From NCBI GenBank assembly GCA_965613685.1, contig OZ277031.1, forward strand, positions 1,178,001 through 1,242,000: DNA of 64,000 bases, given 5' to 3'. Positions 61,656-64,000 of this stretch are shown piece after piece. Source of the stretch: Methylotenera oryzisoli_B. GTDB taxonomy: Bacteria; Pseudomonadota; Gammaproteobacteria; Burkholderiales; Methylophilaceae. The notes beneath the pieces were generated by a model. The model searched no databases, had not been told where the DNA came from, and saw only the letters and a list, made by a program, of their open reading frames with translations. How positions within the stretch are numbered: the stretch's first letter is position 1; every line of letters starts with the position of its first letter. A program made the translations under genes and the position numbers.

Positions 61656-63548
61656 CTAGGTCTTAGCCGTCGGTTGCGCGGCTGGGCTAGCACCCAATTC
61701 ATCCGAGCCGCTGTCTTTGGGTGGCTTGGCTTTACTTTGCGTCGGCTTAGGTGGCCGCACGGCAATACCGGCCATGATGTCGTTGATTTGATCGGCATCG
61801 ATGGTTTCGTACTCCATCAATGCAGCGGTCATGGCTTCCACTTTATCGCGGTTGTCTTCCAACAATTTACGTGCCAAGCCGTATTGCTCGTCTAATATGC
61901 GGCGTATTTCTGCATCGACTTTTTGCTGCGTGGCCTCGGACACGGTTTTGGAACTCATGTTGCCAAAAAACGAATCTTGCTCACTGCCGGCGTAGACCAT
62001 GGTACCCAATGCATCCGACATGCCGTAGCGTGTCACCATGTCTCTAGCCAATTTCGTGGCTCGTTCAAAGTCATTGGAGGCACCGGTCGACATTTGATGC
62101 ATGAAGATTTCTTCTGCTATGCGGCCACCAAACAAAATGGAGATTTCTTCCAGCATTTTGTCTTTGTAGTTACTGATGCGATCAAATTCCGGCAATTGCC
62201 AGGTTAAACCCAATGCCCAGCCACGCGGCATGATGGTGACCTTATGCACCGGATCAGCCTTAGGCAATAACTTGGCCACTACCGCATGGCCAGACTCATG
62301 GTAGGCCGTATTGCGGCGTTCTTCTTCACGCATGACCATGGATTTACGCTCAGGGCCCATGAAGATTTTATCTTTGGCGTCTTCAAAATCTTGCATGTCC
62401 ACCGTGCGTTTATTGCGGCGTGCGGCAAACAAGGCTGCTTCATTGACCAAGTTGGCTAAATCCGCACCAGAGAAACCGGGGGTGCCACGGGCCAATATGT
62501 CGGCTTTAACGTCCACATCAATTGGCACTTTACGCATGTGCACCATTAAAATCTGCTCACGGCCTTTGATGTCAGGCAAGGACACCATGACTTGCCTATC
62601 AAAACGGCCTGGCCTTAATAAGGCTTTATCCAACACGTCGGCTCGGTTGGTGGCAGCAATCACGATGACGCCGGAGTTGCCTTCAAAGCCATCCATTTCC
62701 ACCAACAATTGGTTTAATGTTTGCTCGCGTTCGTCGTTACCGCCACCGGTACCCGATCCACGGCTGCGACCAACCGCATCGATCTCATCAATAAAGATGA
62801 TGCAAGGCGAATTCTTCTTGGCTTGCTCGAACATGTCACGCACCCTTGATGCACCCACACCGACAAACATCTCCACGAAGTCAGAACCGGAAATGGTGAA
62901 GAACGGAACTTTGGCTTCGCCGGCGATGGCACGCGCCAACAAGGTTTTACCGGTACCCGGTGGGCCCACCATGAGCACGCCGCGAGGAATGCGGCCGCCT
63001 AATTTTTGGAATTTAGTCGGGTCACGTAAAAACTCCACTATTTCCGTGACTTCTTCTTTGGCTTCATCGCAGCCAGCCACGTCAGCAAAGGTGGTTTGGT
63101 TATTGGTTTCGTCCAGTTGCCTGGCTTTGCTTTTGCCAAATGAGAATGGACCGCCGCCCTTACCACCGCCTTGCATTTGGCGCATGAAAAACACCCAAAC
63201 CGCAATCAGCAATATCATGGGGAACCAGGACACAAACAAACTCATCAAGAAGGATTGCTCCTCTTCAGGCTTGGCCTCCACTTGCACATTATTTTTCAAT
63301 AAATCGGACACCAACCAAGGGTCGGTCGGCGCGTAACTATTGAATTTTTTGCCGTCGTGGGTGGTGCCGTGCAAGACACGGCCATCAATCTGCACCTTGG
63401 CGATGCGGCCGTCCTTCACTTCCTGTATGAATTGGGAATAGACGATTTGGCTGTCTGCGCCATTTTTGACACCGCTTAAATTAAACACCGCCATCAACAC
63501 CATGGCGATCGCAACCCAAATGGCAATGTTCTTAAAGATATTATTCAA
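61656..63548 (-). CDS. ftsH: ATP-dependent zinc metalloprotease FtsH
   Basis: 630 residues from a TTG start, supported by AGGAAG at good spacing and by alignment of the first residues with E. coli FtsH. Two membrane segments (residues 7-24 and about 100-120) flank a periplasmic domain. The AAA module has GPPGTGKT and CIIFIDEIDAVGR, the SRH ATNRADVLDKALLRPGRFDRQ, and the protease HESGH. FtsH degrades membrane and regulatory proteins such as LpxC. It lies downstream of rlmE. Confidence 0.96.
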   Translation of the reverse strand: MNNIFKNIAIWVAIAMVLMAVFNLSGVKNGADSQIVYSQFIQEVKDGRIAKVQIDGRVLHGTTHDGKKFNSYAPTDPWLVSDLLKNNVQVEAKPEEEQSFLMSLFVSWFPMILLIAVWVFFMRQMQGGGKGGGPFSFGKSKARQLDETNNQTTFADVAGCDEAKEEVTEIVEFLRDPTKFQKLGGRIPRGVLMVGPPGTGKTLLARAIAGEAKVPFFTISGSDFVEMFVGVGASRVRDMFEQAKKNSPCIIFIDEIDAVGRSRGSGTGGGNDEREQTLNQLLVEMDGFEGNSGVIVIAATNRADVLDKALLRPGRFDRQVMVSLPDIKGREQILMVHMRKVPIDVDVKADILARGTPGFSGADLANLVNEAALFAARRNKRTVDMQDFEDAKDKIFMGPERKSMVMREEERRNTAYHESGHAVVAKLLPKADPVHKVTIMPRGWALGLTWQLPEFDRISNYKDKMLEEISILFGGRIAEEIFMHQMSTGASNDFERATKLARDMVTRYGMSDALGTMVYAGSEQDSFFGNMSSKTVSEATQQKVDAEIRRILDEQYGLARKLLEDNRDKVEAMTAALMEYETIDADQINDIMAGIAVRPPKPTQSKAKPPKDSGSDELGASPAAQPTAKT

Positions 63549-63664
63549 AATCGTCTTCCTTTTTAAAAGGCCTAATTGTTATGCCTATTTTATGCTTAAA
63601 TCTGCGCCCGCTGTCAGGCCTTGCTTGCATTTTCACTTATTTTTCTAGGGTAAGGCATGCGTCG

Positions 63665-63999
63665 CTACTTCTTACCCAAGCCCAGCAAATACACTTCATT
63701 GCTGCGTCCACGTGACGCTTTGGGTTTGCGTGTGACGACTTTATCAAACAGGCCGCGCATGCTGGCTAAAATTTCATCGAAACCGGCACCTATGAATACC
63801 TTGACTAAAAAATTACCGCTTGGTTTCAACCAATCGCGACTGAACTCCAAAGCCAATTCGGTTAAATAGGCCGCGCCGGCTTGATCAACGATGGTGATAC
63901 CTGACATATTGGGGGCCATGTCGGCAATTACAAGGTCTACCTGCTTGCCCTGCAAACTGTTTTCCAATTGCCTTAAAATTGCCTCTTCGCGAAAATCAC
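63665..63999 (-). CDS. rlmE: 23S rRNA 2'-O-methyltransferase RlmE, 5'-truncated by window edge
   Basis: Only the C-terminal 111 codons are present, starting GDFREEAILRQLE. VDLVIADMAPNMSGI holds the catalytic Asp, NFLVKVFIGAGFDEIL the catalytic Lys, and KPKASRGRSNEVYLLG the Glu near the end. RlmE (FtsJ) methylates U2552 of 23S rRNA. The order rlmE-ftsH matches E. coli. The N-terminus lies outside the window. Confidence 0.93.
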   Translation of the reverse strand, partial: DFREEAILRQLENSLQGKQVDLVIADMAPNMSGITIVDQAGAAYLTELALEFSRDWLKPSGNFLVKVFIGAGFDEILASMRGLFDKVVTRKPKASRGRSNEVYLLGLGKK

Positions 64000-64000
64000 C

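Noticed and set aside
62311..63336. Long 341-codon frame on the plus strand opposite ftsH
   Set aside because: It lies wholly inside ftsH, whose protein is unmistakable. The composition (Ser/Thr/Pro/Lys-rich, no domain) is that of an antisense shadow.

Overview
The window reads as chromosomal DNA of a betaproteobacterium, probably Nitrosomonadales/Methylophilaceae-like. I infer this from the conserved gene orders (rlmE-ftsH-folP-glmM, suhB/trmJ/isc, prfB-lysS), the isc operon with two cysteine desulfurases, and the many REP-type repeats. Species cannot be named from the sequence.

Region 1 (1-26.2 kb) is an extracellular polysaccharide locus. On the minus strand, wza-like, chain-length and rfaH genes (22.5-18.2 kb) are followed by an ops element (17985-17996) and a long tightly packed operon that runs off the left edge. 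It starts with an EPS-type MarR regulator, tviB and tviC, a PglK-like ABC flippase and an LhgO-like oxidase. Then come gmhA, SDR enzymes, a C-methyltransferase, an RfbC-like epimerase, a fused hddC-gmhB gene and hddA. The left end has a two-subunit thiamine-diphosphate enzyme, a CmcI-like protein, a WbuC cupin and a glycosyltransferase. gmhA, hddA and the hddC-gmhB fusion cover the four activities of the GDP-D-glycero-alpha-D-manno-heptose route. Left of about 15.2 kb the DNA becomes visibly AT-richer, as expected for an exchanged sugar-specific cassette. A divergent MraY/WecA-like initiating transferase with an extra cysteine-containing ectodomain and a three-fold repetitive outer-membrane protein complete the locus.

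Region 2 (26.2-48.1 kb) holds housekeeping genes in a sea of dispersed repeats. A Phd/VapC-type toxin-antitoxin pair lies between two 163-bp near-identical direct repeats. Then come suhB, an IHF-like gene, an HTH-receiver fusion gene, trmJ, cysE and iscR-S2-S-U-A-hscB-hscA-fdx with two IscR-type operators. They are followed by a SulP transporter with carbonic anhydrase, a PhoX-like protein, a phosphate-selective porin, a REP-associated tyrosine transposase (RAYT), lysS and prfB (programmed frameshift). At least four dispersed repeat families are present, two sharing the head GTAGGAGCGG and probably RAYT-dependent.

Region 3 (48.1-59.4 kb) deals with arsenic and phosphate: arsC-acr3 behind a 32-bp perfect palindrome, a DUF47 gene with pit, and pstSCAB-phoU. 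These are followed by a DAG-glucosyltransferase-like GT4, a zinc-dependent phospholipase C and a PAP2 phosphatase. PHO-box-like sites precede the porin, pstS, the GT4, the phospholipase and the PAP2 gene; the last two have four half-sites at exact 11-bp spacing. I read these three genes as a phosphate-starvation lipid-remodelling module, built from different enzymes than the known PlcP/Agt system. It is the strongest candidate for an undescribed system here.

Region 4 (59.4-64 kb) is ordinary: glmM, folP, ftsH (TTG start) and partial rlmE, all minus strand.
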